Positions 15,093-22,854 of a stretch of 33,846 nucleotides of DNA are shown here, piece after piece. Position 1 is the first letter of the stretch. Each line of letters starts with the position of its first letter. Below the pieces are notes generated by a model. That model had not been told where the DNA came from, did not search any database, and saw only the letters and a program-made list of their open reading frames with translations. The position numbers were made by a program, and so were the translations under genes. The stretch comes from Gammaproteobacteria bacterium (GTDB lineage: Bacteria; Pseudomonadota; Gammaproteobacteria; Steroidobacterales; UBA11654): NCBI GenBank assembly GCA_002691305.1, contig NZHF01000040.1, positions 3,593 to 37,438 of the forward strand, written 5' to 3'.

Positions 15093-16537
15093 TGTCAGTT
15101 ATGATCAGAATATGCCTATTGATATTCATATTTTCTCAGCAAGCACTCGGCCTTGAGCAACCACTTGATCAAAATCATTTTGGCCAGATTACATTCGATC
15201 CAAACAAACCTTCGATCCAGAGATGGATGACATGTTATCCAGATTGTTCATCAAAAAATAAGATCTCTTCGGAGCTGAATATTGAGTCAAACATATTTTT
15301 AAAGATTTTGGATAGCAATGGCATTCCTCACAATGACTATGAGATGAAATCACGAAAAGTGGGCGATAAATTCAAGATTACCTACACCCGAAGCGATTAT
15401 GAAGATGGGATCTCAGAAGTGGTTTTTCAAAATAATCCAAAAAATGGTTTTGTAGAGCTCATGATTCAATCAGAAAAGGATATTCAGGTTGAAATTGATC
15501 CAGACAAGCTTTTGATTGAGGAAGATATCTATGGAATGGGCAGTATCTATAACGGTTCATGGTTGGTCAGGTTGTCTGATCAGGGCTCTGAGAATATAAC
15601 CGCACTCAGTCAAGTTATTGTTCAAAAAAGCTCTTGGATTGGTGCTCGAACAAGGTTCTGGACATTTCTAATTTCTCCTGAAAATCATGAAGCAACGGCC
15701 AATAGAATCACTGAATCAGAGCTGGGATTGAAACTCACATCAACTGCTGAAGACGGTTTGCATCATTTCATTTTGTATTTTGGCCCGCTGAATACAAAAC
15801 AATTGGTCGGTTCTGAGCCAGAACTTAGGCAGCTTATGTATGCGGCACTTTGGGATTGGCTGAGGCAATTATGCTTTTTCATTGATTGGATCTTTTTCTG
15901 GTTATTCAATTTTTCTGGGAATGCTGGATTATCAATCCTTCTTCTTGCATGCGTATTAAAAGTCATCATTTACCCTCTGAACCGAGTCGCTGAAAAATGG
16001 CAGGATGATGTGAATATTACTCACTCCATGTTGCAACCAAAAATCGATGAAATAAAAGATAATTATTCGGGCGAAGAGGCTAATGACAGGATCATGAAGC
16101 TCTATAAAGATAAAAATATAAATCCTTTTTACTCAATAAAAAGTTTATTTGGTTTTCTGATACAGATCCCCGTTTTCATAGCGGTCTTTGATGTTTTGGG
16201 AGAATCAATATATCTATTGGGGGAATCTTTTGTTTTTATCAATGATTTAAGTAAACCGGATCAGTGGGCAACACTTCCAATTTTTATACCCTTTTTTGGA
16301 TCTTCGTTGAATCTTTTACCGCTGTGCATGATGATAATCAGCTTGTTGAGCGCCTATCTGTACTCAGATAAAAATCTAAACAAGAGTTTACTGGATAATC
16401 AGAAAAGAAAATTATATCTCATGTCTGTTTTATTCTTTGTATTGTTGTTCACATTCCCATCGGGGATGGTGCTTTATTGGACGACTTCTAACTTTCTTCA
16501 ATTGATGCAAACACAAATAAAAAAGGCTCTTCAATAA
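15092..16537 (+). CDS. YidC/Oxa1-like insertase paralogue
   Basis: 481 residues. A signal-peptide-like start (LLIFIFSQQALG-LEQ) is followed by a periplasmic domain of about 230 residues, shorter than YidC's P1 (about 300). Then comes the five-helix insertase core: LSILLLACVLKVIIYPLNR, the MLQPKIDEIKDNY coiled segment, LYKDKNINPF, LIQIPVFIAVFDVL and FPSGMVLYWTTSN. The groove arginine of YidC (Arg366, in 'VRGIMYPL') is Lys here. The gene sits at the end of the phosphonate/surface operon, not in the usual rnpA-yidC-trmE setting, so it is probably a dedicated second copy; the housekeeping yidC would lie elsewhere. It may insert or hold the YejM-like enzyme or the 65-residue protein (inference). 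Its stop lies inside a terminator hairpin. Confidence 0.9.
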   Translation: MSVMIRICLLIFIFSQQALGLEQPLDQNHFGQITFDPNKPSIQRWMTCYPDCSSKNKISSELNIESNIFLKILDSNGIPHNDYEMKSRKVGDKFKITYTRSDYEDGISEVVFQNNPKNGFVELMIQSEKDIQVEIDPDKLLIEEDIYGMGSIYNGSWLVRLSDQGSENITALSQVIVQKSSWIGARTRFWTFLISPENHEATANRITESELGLKLTSTAEDGLHHFILYFGPLNTKQLVGSEPELRQLMYAALWDWLRQLCFFIDWIFFWLFNFSGNAGLSILLLACVLKVIIYPLNRVAEKWQDDVNITHSMLQPKIDEIKDNYSGEEANDRIMKLYKDKNINPFYSIKSLFGFLIQIPVFIAVFDVLGESIYLLGESFVFINDLSKPDQWATLPIFIPFFGSSLNLLPLCMMIISLLSAYLYSDKNLNKSLLDNQKRKLYLMSVLFFVLLFTFPSGMVLYWTTSNFLQLMQTQIKKALQ

Positions 16538-16550
16538 AGAGCCTTTTTTT
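16521..16550 (+). terminator. intrinsic terminator closing the phosphonate/surface operon
   Basis: A perfect 11-bp inverted repeat (AAAAGGCTCTT / AAGAGCCTTTT) around a 5-nt loop (CAATA), running straight into a T-tract. The stem includes the last codons and stop of the YidC-like gene. Because the left arm starts with an A-run, it could also act for the convergent PuuD-like gene on the other strand. Confidence 0.9.
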
Positions 16551-16565
16551 AGGATTGATGTTTAT

Positions 16566-17165
16566 TTACATAAAGAATCCGTGACCGGCGCCTACCATAC
16601 TCATCAACATTGGAATGGACAGCATTGTATTGGTTCTTGAAGCAAGAAAAGCAGTTCTTGCTGCTTTTGCTTTTTCCTCTGCGGTCGCTTCAACGATACC
16701 AAGAACTTTTTTCTGATTTGGCCAAATTAAAACCCAAACATTAAACAGCATGATGGTCCCCATCCAAGCACCGATTCCTATCGTTGTGGCATATGCATTT
16801 CCACTTCTCATGCCGAGCTCAAAAGCATCACCGAGCACACCGTTTAGATGCAAATAAACTGCACCAGTCAACCAGGTAACCAAGGCCGCCCATCTGAACC
16901 ATAGAAGTGCTCTTGGAGCGACATACTTAGAGATTGCTGCCGGTCCAGGTCCACCCTCGTCCGCATTTGCTTCTGCAACGGAGGGAACTTGGACAAAATT
17001 AAAGTAATAAAGAAGACCGATCCAAGCCACACCTGCTGACACATGCAACCAAATGACAATTGATTGGATGCCATTGACTGAAGCGGTTGTATTGCCAATT
17101 GCAATCACCACAGCTATAACCAGTCCAGTTATAATTGTGCCAGTGATTTTGTCTAATGGATTCAT
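16566..17165 (-). CDS. PuuD-like (urate oxidase N-terminal family) membrane protein
   Basis: 199 residues. Several membrane helices with the family pattern IWLHVSAGVAWIGLLYYFNFVQVP, YVAPRALLWFRWAALVTWLTG and a C-terminal FLASRTNTMLSIPMLMSM; conserved His (LHVSAG) and Arg residues suggest quinone or haem contact. The match is to the membrane half of urate hydroxylase PuuD (Urate_ox_N). The cytochrome c domain present in full PuuD is missing, so a urate oxidase role cannot be claimed. Starts at 17171 and 17165 are both ATG; AGGGG lies 7 nt before the second and only 1 nt before the first, so 17165 is chosen. No purine genes adjoin it. Confidence 0.8.
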   Translation of the reverse strand: MNPLDKITGTIITGLVIAVVIAIGNTTASVNGIQSIVIWLHVSAGVAWIGLLYYFNFVQVPSVAEANADEGGPGPAAISKYVAPRALLWFRWAALVTWLTGAVYLHLNGVLGDAFELGMRSGNAYATTIGIGAWMGTIMLFNVWVLIWPNQKKVLGIVEATAEEKAKAARTAFLASRTNTMLSIPMLMSMVGAGHGFFM

Positions 17166-17269
17166 AAACATACCCCTAATGATTTCTTAACAAATAGAAT
17201 TATAACAATTTTTTTTAGAGTGAAACAAATCATCGAAAAATTATTCATTATTTTTAGAGCTTAAGAATC

Positions 17270-17275
17270 TATAAT
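17270..17275 (+). promoter_or_regulatory. -10 box upstream of grxD
   Basis: A consensus TATAAT lies 26 nt before the ATG of grxD, leaving a short leader with AGGAG 6 nt before the start. The -35 region is AT-rich with no clear TTGACA match. It would also drive aceF and lpdA, which follow closely. Confidence 0.4.
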
Positions 17276-17301
17276 ATAAACATCAAAATTAGGAGTAATC
17301 G

Positions 17302-17619
17302 ATGACACTAGATGAACGAATAAAGAATCAATTGGAAGAGTTTCCTCTAATCCTATACATGAAGGGAACGCCAGATTTTCCACAATGTGGGTTTTCAGCA
17401 AAAGTTTGTGGAATCCTGAAAGCTTCGAATAAACGATTTGCCTTTGTCAATATTCTCGAAGATCACGAAATACGAGAGGGCCTTAAGACCTATTCAAATT
17501 GGCCAACTTTTCCTCAGCTGTATGTCAATGGTGAGCTGGTAGGTGGATCGGATATTATAGAGCAACTCTATGAATCCGGTGAACTCACCACATTGCTTGA
17601 TTCTGTTCAAAAGAACTGA
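17302..17619 (+). CDS. grxD: monothiol glutaredoxin GrxD (CGFS type)
   Basis: 105 residues, full length for the family. Active site QCGFSAKV preceded by LYMKGTPDFP, then the WPTFPQLYVNGELVGGSDI segment that holds glutathione (cis-Pro, GGSD). CGFS glutaredoxins bind a [2Fe-2S] cluster with glutathione, often with a BolA partner, and pass it to target proteins. AGGAG 6 nt before the ATG supports the start. It lies 21 bp before aceF, so they may share a transcript; lipoate synthesis needs Fe-S clusters, but a functional link is only a guess. Confidence 0.97.
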   Translation: MTLDERIKNQLEEFPLILYMKGTPDFPQCGFSAKVCGILKASNKRFAFVNILEDHEIREGLKTYSNWPTFPQLYVNGELVGGSDIIEQLYESGELTTLLDSVQKN

Positions 17620-17628
17620 CTGCTTTTC

Positions 17629-17632
17629 GGAG
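17629..17632 (+). promoter_or_regulatory. Shine-Dalgarno GGAG before the ATT start of aceF
   Basis: GGAG ends 8 nt before an in-frame ATT at 17641. The only in-frame stop (TAG at 17635-17637) and the absence of any ATG, GTG, TTG or CTG before 17707 force the first lipoyl-domain strands to begin at ATT (17641) or ATC (17638). The spacing favours ATT. Confidence 0.6.
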
Positions 17633-17640
17633 TATAGATC

Positions 17641-18951
17641 ATTCCAAAAAATGAGAAAGTTTTAGTCCCTGATCTCGGCGATTTCAGTGATGTAGAAGTC
17701 GTTGAAATGCATGTGCAGCCTGGTGACAGGCTAAATATTGACGATCCAATCCTCACTTTAGAAACCGAAAAAGCAGCCATGGAGATCCCCAGCCCTGTTT
17801 CAGGCAAATTGATTGAGCTATATGTCCAAAACGGAGATAAAATTAATGAAGGTTACGACCTTTGTTTAATGGAGATTGCAGAGACAGATACCAAAGTTGA
17901 AGAAAAAGAAAAAAATACAGAACCACAAAAAAAGAATGAAACAATAAAAAAGGAAAAGTCGACACAGATCACTCAGGCTCAAAGGAAACCTATAGAGAGT
18001 AAAAAGAGTGATCGAGAATTCTTTAATACCTCTGTTGCCTCCGTTCATGCGAGCCCATCTGTCAGAAAATTGTCACGTGAACTGGGCGTCGATTTAAATC
18101 AAGTCAATGGATCTGGAATGAAAGGCCGGATTCTTCCAGAGGATCTCAAATCATTTGTCAAAGCAGCAATGAGTGGAAACATTGTTGGTGTTCAATCGGC
18201 TCTTCCGGAACTGCCTGTCGTTGATCATTCAGCATTTGGGGATATTGAAAGCGTTCCGTTGAGCAGGATAAAGAAGATATCGGGACCAAGGCTTCAAGCC
18301 AGTTGGATCAATATTCCGCATGTCACACAGCATGATGAAGCGGATATCAATTATCTGGAGCAATTGAGATTGGATTTGAAGAAGTCTTATAAATCAGATG
18401 GAATATCCCTTTCAATCCTACCATTCATTGTAGTCGCAGTTTCTCAGCTCTTGAAACAAATGCCCGATTTTAATTCATCATTGGATGAAAAGAACTCAGC
18501 ACTCATACACAAGAGGTACGTCAATATAGGGTTTGCAGCAAATACTGAGAAAGGCCTTATGGTTCCTGTCATAAAAAATGCAGATCAAAAGAGCCTAAAG
18601 GAAATCTCACAAGAGCTTGTGAAGTTGAGTGAAGATGCTAGAAACGGAAAGATCAAGTTAGAAGATCTCCAAGGCGGAACATTTACGATATCCAGTCTAG
18701 GTGGTTTTGGAGGAGTAGGATTCACACCAATCATTAATCCACCCGAGGTTGCCATACTCGGTGTCGCTCGAGCACAGATAAGACCCATCATGATTAAAGG
18801 AAAATTCTTACCAAGACTTATTCTTCCTCTTTCATTGTCTTATGATCATCGAGTCATAGACGGTGTTGGAGGGATTCAATTCACAACTGCACTGAAACAA
18901 ATGCTTGAGAATCCGGAATCATTTCTACCTGAGGAGACGAGTGATGGCTGA
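17641..18951 (+). CDS. aceF: dihydrolipoamide acetyltransferase, pyruvate dehydrogenase E2
   Basis: 436 residues from the ATT start. Domain order: one lipoyl domain (starts KVLVPDLGDF; lipoyl-lysine in ETEKAAMEIP at about residue 44), a charged Lys/Glu-rich linker, an E3-binding domain (ASPSVRKLSRELGVDL...GRILPEDL), and the catalytic domain ending in the DHRVIDG active site. It transfers acetyl groups to CoA. E. coli AceF has three lipoyl domains; one is common elsewhere. The first ATG in frame (17707) would cut off the first beta strands of the lipoyl domain, so initiation at ATT is inferred. E1 (aceE) is not next to it; upstream is grxD. Overlaps lpdA by 8 bp. Confidence 0.93.
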   Translation: MPKNEKVLVPDLGDFSDVEVVEMHVQPGDRLNIDDPILTLETEKAAMEIPSPVSGKLIELYVQNGDKINEGYDLCLMEIAETDTKVEEKEKNTEPQKKNETIKKEKSTQITQAQRKPIESKKSDREFFNTSVASVHASPSVRKLSRELGVDLNQVNGSGMKGRILPEDLKSFVKAAMSGNIVGVQSALPELPVVDHSAFGDIESVPLSRIKKISGPRLQASWINIPHVTQHDEADINYLEQLRLDLKKSYKSDGISLSILPFIVVAVSQLLKQMPDFNSSLDEKNSALIHKRYVNIGFAANTEKGLMVPVIKNADQKSLKEISQELVKLSEDARNGKIKLEDLQGGTFTISSLGGFGGVGFTPIINPPEVAILGVARAQIRPIMIKGKFLPRLILPLSLSYDHRVIDGVGGIQFTTALKQMLENPESFLPEETSDG

Positions 18952-20674
18952 AATAAGAATCCCCGATCTCGGTGATTTTGATGAGGTAGTGGTTGTCGAG
19001 GTTCATGTCACAGAAGGAGACAGCATTCAGGAAGGAGATCCGATATTAACGCTCGAGACTGAGAAGGCTGCAATGGACGTACCAAGCACCGTTTCCGGTG
19101 TTGTTGAAAATGTTGTTGTTGGAATCGGTGACAAGGTATCAAATGGAGATTTAGTCAGCAATGTATCGCCTCAGACAGGACAGGACTCAGAAATACCAAT
19201 GAAATCGAACGATGATGAGCCAGAGCAACAAATTGAATCCAGCAATGCAACCGATCAACCAATGCAATCGGAATACGATTACGACTTGATTGTTCTGGGC
19301 GCTGGCCCTGGTGGTTATGCGGCTGCGTTCAGGGCTTCTGATCTGGGCTTAAAAGTGGCTTTGGTCGATAGAAATGCAGACTTAGGCGGAGTTTGTCTCA
19401 ATGTAGGATGCATCCCCTCCAAGGCTTTTCTTCATGCGGCAAAGATCTTAGACGACTCAAAAGAAGCCGAGATCAGCGGCATAAAATTCAACGAGCCAGA
19501 AATTGATTTATCCAAAATGAAATCTTGGAAAAACAATATCATTAAAGGATTAACAGGAGGACTCAAAGGGCTCGCTCAAAAAAGAAATGTTGAGGTGATC
19601 CAAGGTACGGCCACATTCTTGTCAAAAAGAGAAATTGAAATCATTCATGAAGGCAAATCTAAAAAAATGTCCTCTAAGCAGTTCATCGTGGCAGTGGGTT
19701 CTGAGCCTGCTGAACTCCCATTCTTGCCTAATGACCCACGAATTATTGATTCCACAGGCGCTCTGGAACCAAATGAAGTTCCTTCAAATATTTTGATCAT
19801 TGGTGGCGGCATTATAGGCCTTGAAATGTCGACAATATATTCCGCCTTGGGTAGCGAAGTTACGATCGTTGAGTTAACAAAAGATTTGATGCCTGGAACG
19901 GATCCTGATCTTGTGAGACCGCTCGAAAAAATTCTTAAAAAGAAGTGCAAAAGCATTATGAAATCAACTCAGGTGATCTCAGCTGAACCTTCTGATCAAG
20001 GGATTGACGTGTCTTTTAGGCAAGACGATAAAGAATTCAGCGAGATATTCCAAAACATTCTTGTTGCAGTGGGAAGGCAATCAAACGGAAACCTTCTTGG
20101 TTTAGATGCAATTGGAGTCAATATAGACGAGCGAGGCATTATCGGTGTCGATAAGCAATTCAGAACCAATGTTGAGTCGATTTTTGCAATTGGTGATGTG
20201 ATCGGTGATCCCATGTTGGCGCACAAAGCAAGCCACGAAGGAAAAATTGCTGCTGAAGTGGTCTCAGGACATAAAGTTACAAATGATGTCCGATGTATCC
20301 CATCCGTTGCATACACTGATCCAGAGGTTGCTTGGGTTGGGCTTTCAGAGGAGGAGTGTAAAGCAAAGGGCTTTGATTATGGGAAAGGAATTTTTCCATG
20401 GTCAGCCAGCGGTAGATCGCTCACGATTGGTAGAAATGAGGGCATGACAAAGTTGCTCTTTAATAAATCGACGAAGAAGATCATTGGAGGTGGAATCGTT
20501 GGCCCCAATGCCGGCGACTTAATCGCAGAAATTGCTTTAGCAATCGAAATGGATTGCGATGTGAGTGACATTGCTCTTACAGTGCATCCTCATCCCACAT
20601 TGTCTGAAACCGTTGCCATGGCAGCTGAGATGTTTGAGGGAACGATTACCGATTTATATATAAAAAGCCCATAG
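18944..20674 (+). CDS. lpdA: dihydrolipoamide dehydrogenase with fused lipoyl domain, E3
   Basis: 576 residues. An N-terminal lipoyl domain (AEIRIPDLGDF, lipoyl-lysine in ETEKAAMDVP), an acidic/Gln linker to about residue 110, then a full flavoprotein disulfide reductase. It shows the FAD loop GAGPGGYAAAF, the redox pair GGVCLNVGCIPSK, the NAD loop IGGGIIGLE, FAIGDV, and the C-terminal dimer motif HPHPTLSE with the catalytic His-Glu. It re-oxidises dihydrolipoate on E2. Lipoyl-E3 fusions occur in several beta- and gammaproteobacteria. The start is the ATG 7 nt behind GAGGAG; a longer reading from 18905 is within aceF and is rejected. It converges with the MFS gene at 5 bp. Confidence 0.96.
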   Translation: MAEIRIPDLGDFDEVVVVEVHVTEGDSIQEGDPILTLETEKAAMDVPSTVSGVVENVVVGIGDKVSNGDLVSNVSPQTGQDSEIPMKSNDDEPEQQIESSNATDQPMQSEYDYDLIVLGAGPGGYAAAFRASDLGLKVALVDRNADLGGVCLNVGCIPSKAFLHAAKILDDSKEAEISGIKFNEPEIDLSKMKSWKNNIIKGLTGGLKGLAQKRNVEVIQGTATFLSKREIEIIHEGKSKKMSSKQFIVAVGSEPAELPFLPNDPRIIDSTGALEPNEVPSNILIIGGGIIGLEMSTIYSALGSEVTIVELTKDLMPGTDPDLVRPLEKILKKKCKSIMKSTQVISAEPSDQGIDVSFRQDDKEFSEIFQNILVAVGRQSNGNLLGLDAIGVNIDERGIIGVDKQFRTNVESIFAIGDVIGDPMLAHKASHEGKIAAEVVSGHKVTNDVRCIPSVAYTDPEVAWVGLSEEECKAKGFDYGKGIFPWSASGRSLTIGRNEGMTKLLFNKSTKKIIGGGIVGPNAGDLIAEIALAIEMDCDVSDIALTVHPHPTLSETVAMAAEMFEGTITDLYIKSP

Positions 20675-20679
20675 CTCAA

Positions 20680-21828
20680 TTATTCCGTTCGGTTTCGGAA
20701 GAGCATAAAGTAAATCAAAACTGACAATGCGATAAATGATCCCGAGAAGTAGTTTATCAATGAAGGATTCCCCGTGCTTAATATGGATGCAATCACTGCA
20801 TGACCAATTGCAATTCCTCCTAATTGTGATGCAGGGATCATGACAGAATAATTGCCGGACTTATCAACCGAAGCAACCATGCCCATTAAAAAAGGCCCAA
20901 CAAAGTTCCAAGCAACTTGAAAGCAAATGGCTCTCAGCATGAATCCAATCCAAGTGATCTCACCACTAAAACTCATTATGATTAAAATCTGAATAGAAAG
21001 TGCTCCAAATACCGCATAAGACCGATCTATTTTACCAATCAGCATCGAAGCTGAAATTGGACCTATGATGCTCATTGCTGTACTTATGAATAATGCTCGA
21101 CCTATGGCATCGCCCGATAAACCATTGTTTATGCCATATGGCACTAGATTATTAAAAAATGGACCAACACCCATTTGCCATATAGCCATGATCAAAAGGC
21201 CTATGAGCGGAAGAAAGAGCATCTTTGATGACCCGTCAGTATTGATATTATTCAATTCCGATTGCTTCCCATCATTTAAATCTTTTATGAAATAGAGCCC
21301 AATGACAGCAAGAGCTATAGCAGGATAGGTCATTCCTACAATGCCATATTTTGACATCGCGATTGGAACAAGAAGAGCCGTTAAGGACCCCATGATTACT
21401 TGTGCAGCAATGGTGTAGGAGAAATTCTTGTCTGGATTTATCGTTCTGCCAATTGCCGCTACACCCAAAGAAAAGCATAAGCCATGACCGAAAAGACCCG
21501 TGATGAATCGAACAGTAAGGAATAATGGAAAGGAATGCTCATCAGAGAATTCAATGCTGGATATTAAGTTTCCAGCAACAATGACAGCAATCCCAAAATA
21601 TGCAATGGTTCTCCATCTGAATTTCTGTATCCAGAAAAATCCCAACATTGATGACAACGCCATTCCTGCAATCTCAGCGGAAGATACTAAGTTTGCCTGA
21701 GATTGGTTGAATCCCAACTCAGATATAATACCGCCGACAAAGAATGGCATCCCAAAAACAAAAAAAACGCCCACGCAACCTACAATGATGGCTGCAAGTA
21801 CTTCTGTTTTTTTATCTATCAAAGCCAT
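20680..21828 (-). CDS. MFS transporter
   Basis: 382 residues with about 12 hydrophobic helices in two halves joined by a hydrophilic loop (NDGKQSELNNINTDGSS). RWRTIAYFG after the second helix resembles the inter-helix motif of the major facilitator family. Helices carry few charged residues and no clear substrate signature, so drug, sugar or metabolite export or import cannot be told apart. No ribosome site is visible before the ATG. It is divergent from nth with only 26 bp between the starts, so the two promoters must overlap the coding ends or be leaderless-like. Confidence 0.8.
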   Translation of the reverse strand: MALIDKKTEVLAAIIVGCVGVFFVFGMPFFVGGIISELGFNQSQANLVSSAEIAGMALSSMLGFFWIQKFRWRTIAYFGIAVIVAGNLISSIEFSDEHSFPLFLTVRFITGLFGHGLCFSLGVAAIGRTINPDKNFSYTIAAQVIMGSLTALLVPIAMSKYGIVGMTYPAIALAVIGLYFIKDLNDGKQSELNNINTDGSSKMLFLPLIGLLIMAIWQMGVGPFFNNLVPYGINNGLSGDAIGRALFISTAMSIIGPISASMLIGKIDRSYAVFGALSIQILIIMSFSGEITWIGFMLRAICFQVAWNFVGPFLMGMVASVDKSGNYSVMIPASQLGGIAIGHAVIASILSTGNPSLINYFSGSFIALSVLIYFMLFRNRTE

Positions 21829-21854
21829 TCAATTATTATGCTACATTTGATTTT

Positions 21855-22508
21855 ATGAATAAATCAGAAAGGGCTAAATTCATTATGGATGCTTTGAACG
21901 AATCGTATCCTGAGACCCCTATCCCGTTGAATCATATTGATAACTATACTTTATTGATTGCCGTCTTGCTGTCTGCACAATGCACGGATAAAAGGGTCAA
22001 TGAGGTCACTCCAGGACTGTTTGAACTGGCATCTGACCCTCTTTCGATGACAAAGCTAGCGGTGGAATCGATCTATGAGATCATCAAGCCTTGTGGATTA
22101 GGCCCAAAAAAATCAAAAGCAATCAGCGATCTGTCCCATATTTTGATCAATGAATATGATCAAAAAGTGCCTGAAAGCTTCGAGGCATTGGAGCAATTGC
22201 CCGGTGTTGGTCATAAAACAGCATCAGTGGTTATGAGCCAAGGCTTTGGGCATCCAGCTTTTCCTGTGGATACACATATTCATCGATTGGCTCATCGATG
22301 GGGTCTCAGCAATGGAAAGAACGTTCAAAAAACCGAAAAGGATCTAAAAAATATCTTCCCTGAATCTGCTTGGAATAAACTTCATCTGCAAATGATCTTT
22401 TGGGGGAGGGAGTACTGCCAAGCACGAGCATGTTATGGTCTCGAGTGTTATATATGTGAGTCTTGTTACCCAAAACGCAAGACTCCTGTTAAACATAAGC
22501 GGGGATAG
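21855..22508 (+). CDS. nth: endonuclease III (DNA glycosylase/AP lyase)
   Basis: 217 residues, standard length. It removes oxidised pyrimidines and cuts abasic sites. Seen: LLSAQCTDKRVN, the helix-hairpin-helix LPGVGHKTA with the catalytic Lys, VDTHIHRLAHRWG with the catalytic Asp, and a C-terminal Cys cluster. The cluster has five Cys spaced C-x4-C-x4-C-x2-C-x2-C, unlike the classical C-x6-C-x2-C-x5-C; first-to-last distance is the same (17 residues). The gene lies near metG and dcd as in Pseudomonas-type genomes, but without the rnf genes that often adjoin it. No ribosome site is visible. Confidence 0.95.
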   Translation: MNKSERAKFIMDALNESYPETPIPLNHIDNYTLLIAVLLSAQCTDKRVNEVTPGLFELASDPLSMTKLAVESIYEIIKPCGLGPKKSKAISDLSHILINEYDQKVPESFEALEQLPGVGHKTASVVMSQGFGHPAFPVDTHIHRLAHRWGLSNGKNVQKTEKDLKNIFPESAWNKLHLQMIFWGREYCQARACYGLECYICESCYPKRKTPVKHKRG

Positions 22509-22512
22509 GTTA

Positions 22513-22854
22513 TCAGTTTACTCTTTGCCCCGGTTTTGCCTTGTCGTCTGGCGAAATCAAGAATACTCCCGAATCATCGTCACCGGATGCCAGCAACATG
22601 CCTTCAGAAACTCCAAAACGCATTTTTCTTGGTTTAAGATTAGCAACGACCACAATCAGTTTTCCAATTAAGTCAGAAGGATCATAGTATCCTTTGATGC
22701 CTGCAAAGATGGTTCTTTCTTCTGTGCCAATATCCACCCTTATTTCAAGGAGTTTATCAGCCTCTTCGACATCTTTTGCATCGATAATCTTTGCCACTCT
22801 TAGGTCAACATTCATGAACTGATCAATGTTGATGATGTTTTCTTCATTACTCAT
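22513..22854 (-). CDS. free-standing tRNA-binding domain of methionyl-tRNA synthetase
   Basis: 113 residues, all of it the OB-fold EMAP/Trbp111-type tRNA-binding domain: [58 protein letters not shown]. In E. coli this is the C-terminal end of MetG. Here it is a separate gene whose ATG overlaps the metG stop (ATGA), so it is probably made in step with MetG and joins it as a dimerising, tRNA-binding subunit. A CsaA-like chaperone role is the other reading, but the position argues for MetG. Confidence 0.9.
   Translation of the reverse strand: MSNEENIINIDQFMNVDLRVAKIIDAKDVEEADKLLEIRVDIGTEERTIFAGIKGYYDPSDLIGKLIVVVANLKPRKMRFGVSEGMLLASGDDDSGVFLISPDDKAKPGQRVN

Noticed and set aside
22851-22854. metG junction as a pseudogene lesion
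   Set aside because: Both parts have complete conserved domains, and ATGA overlap is a normal coupling signal in this window.
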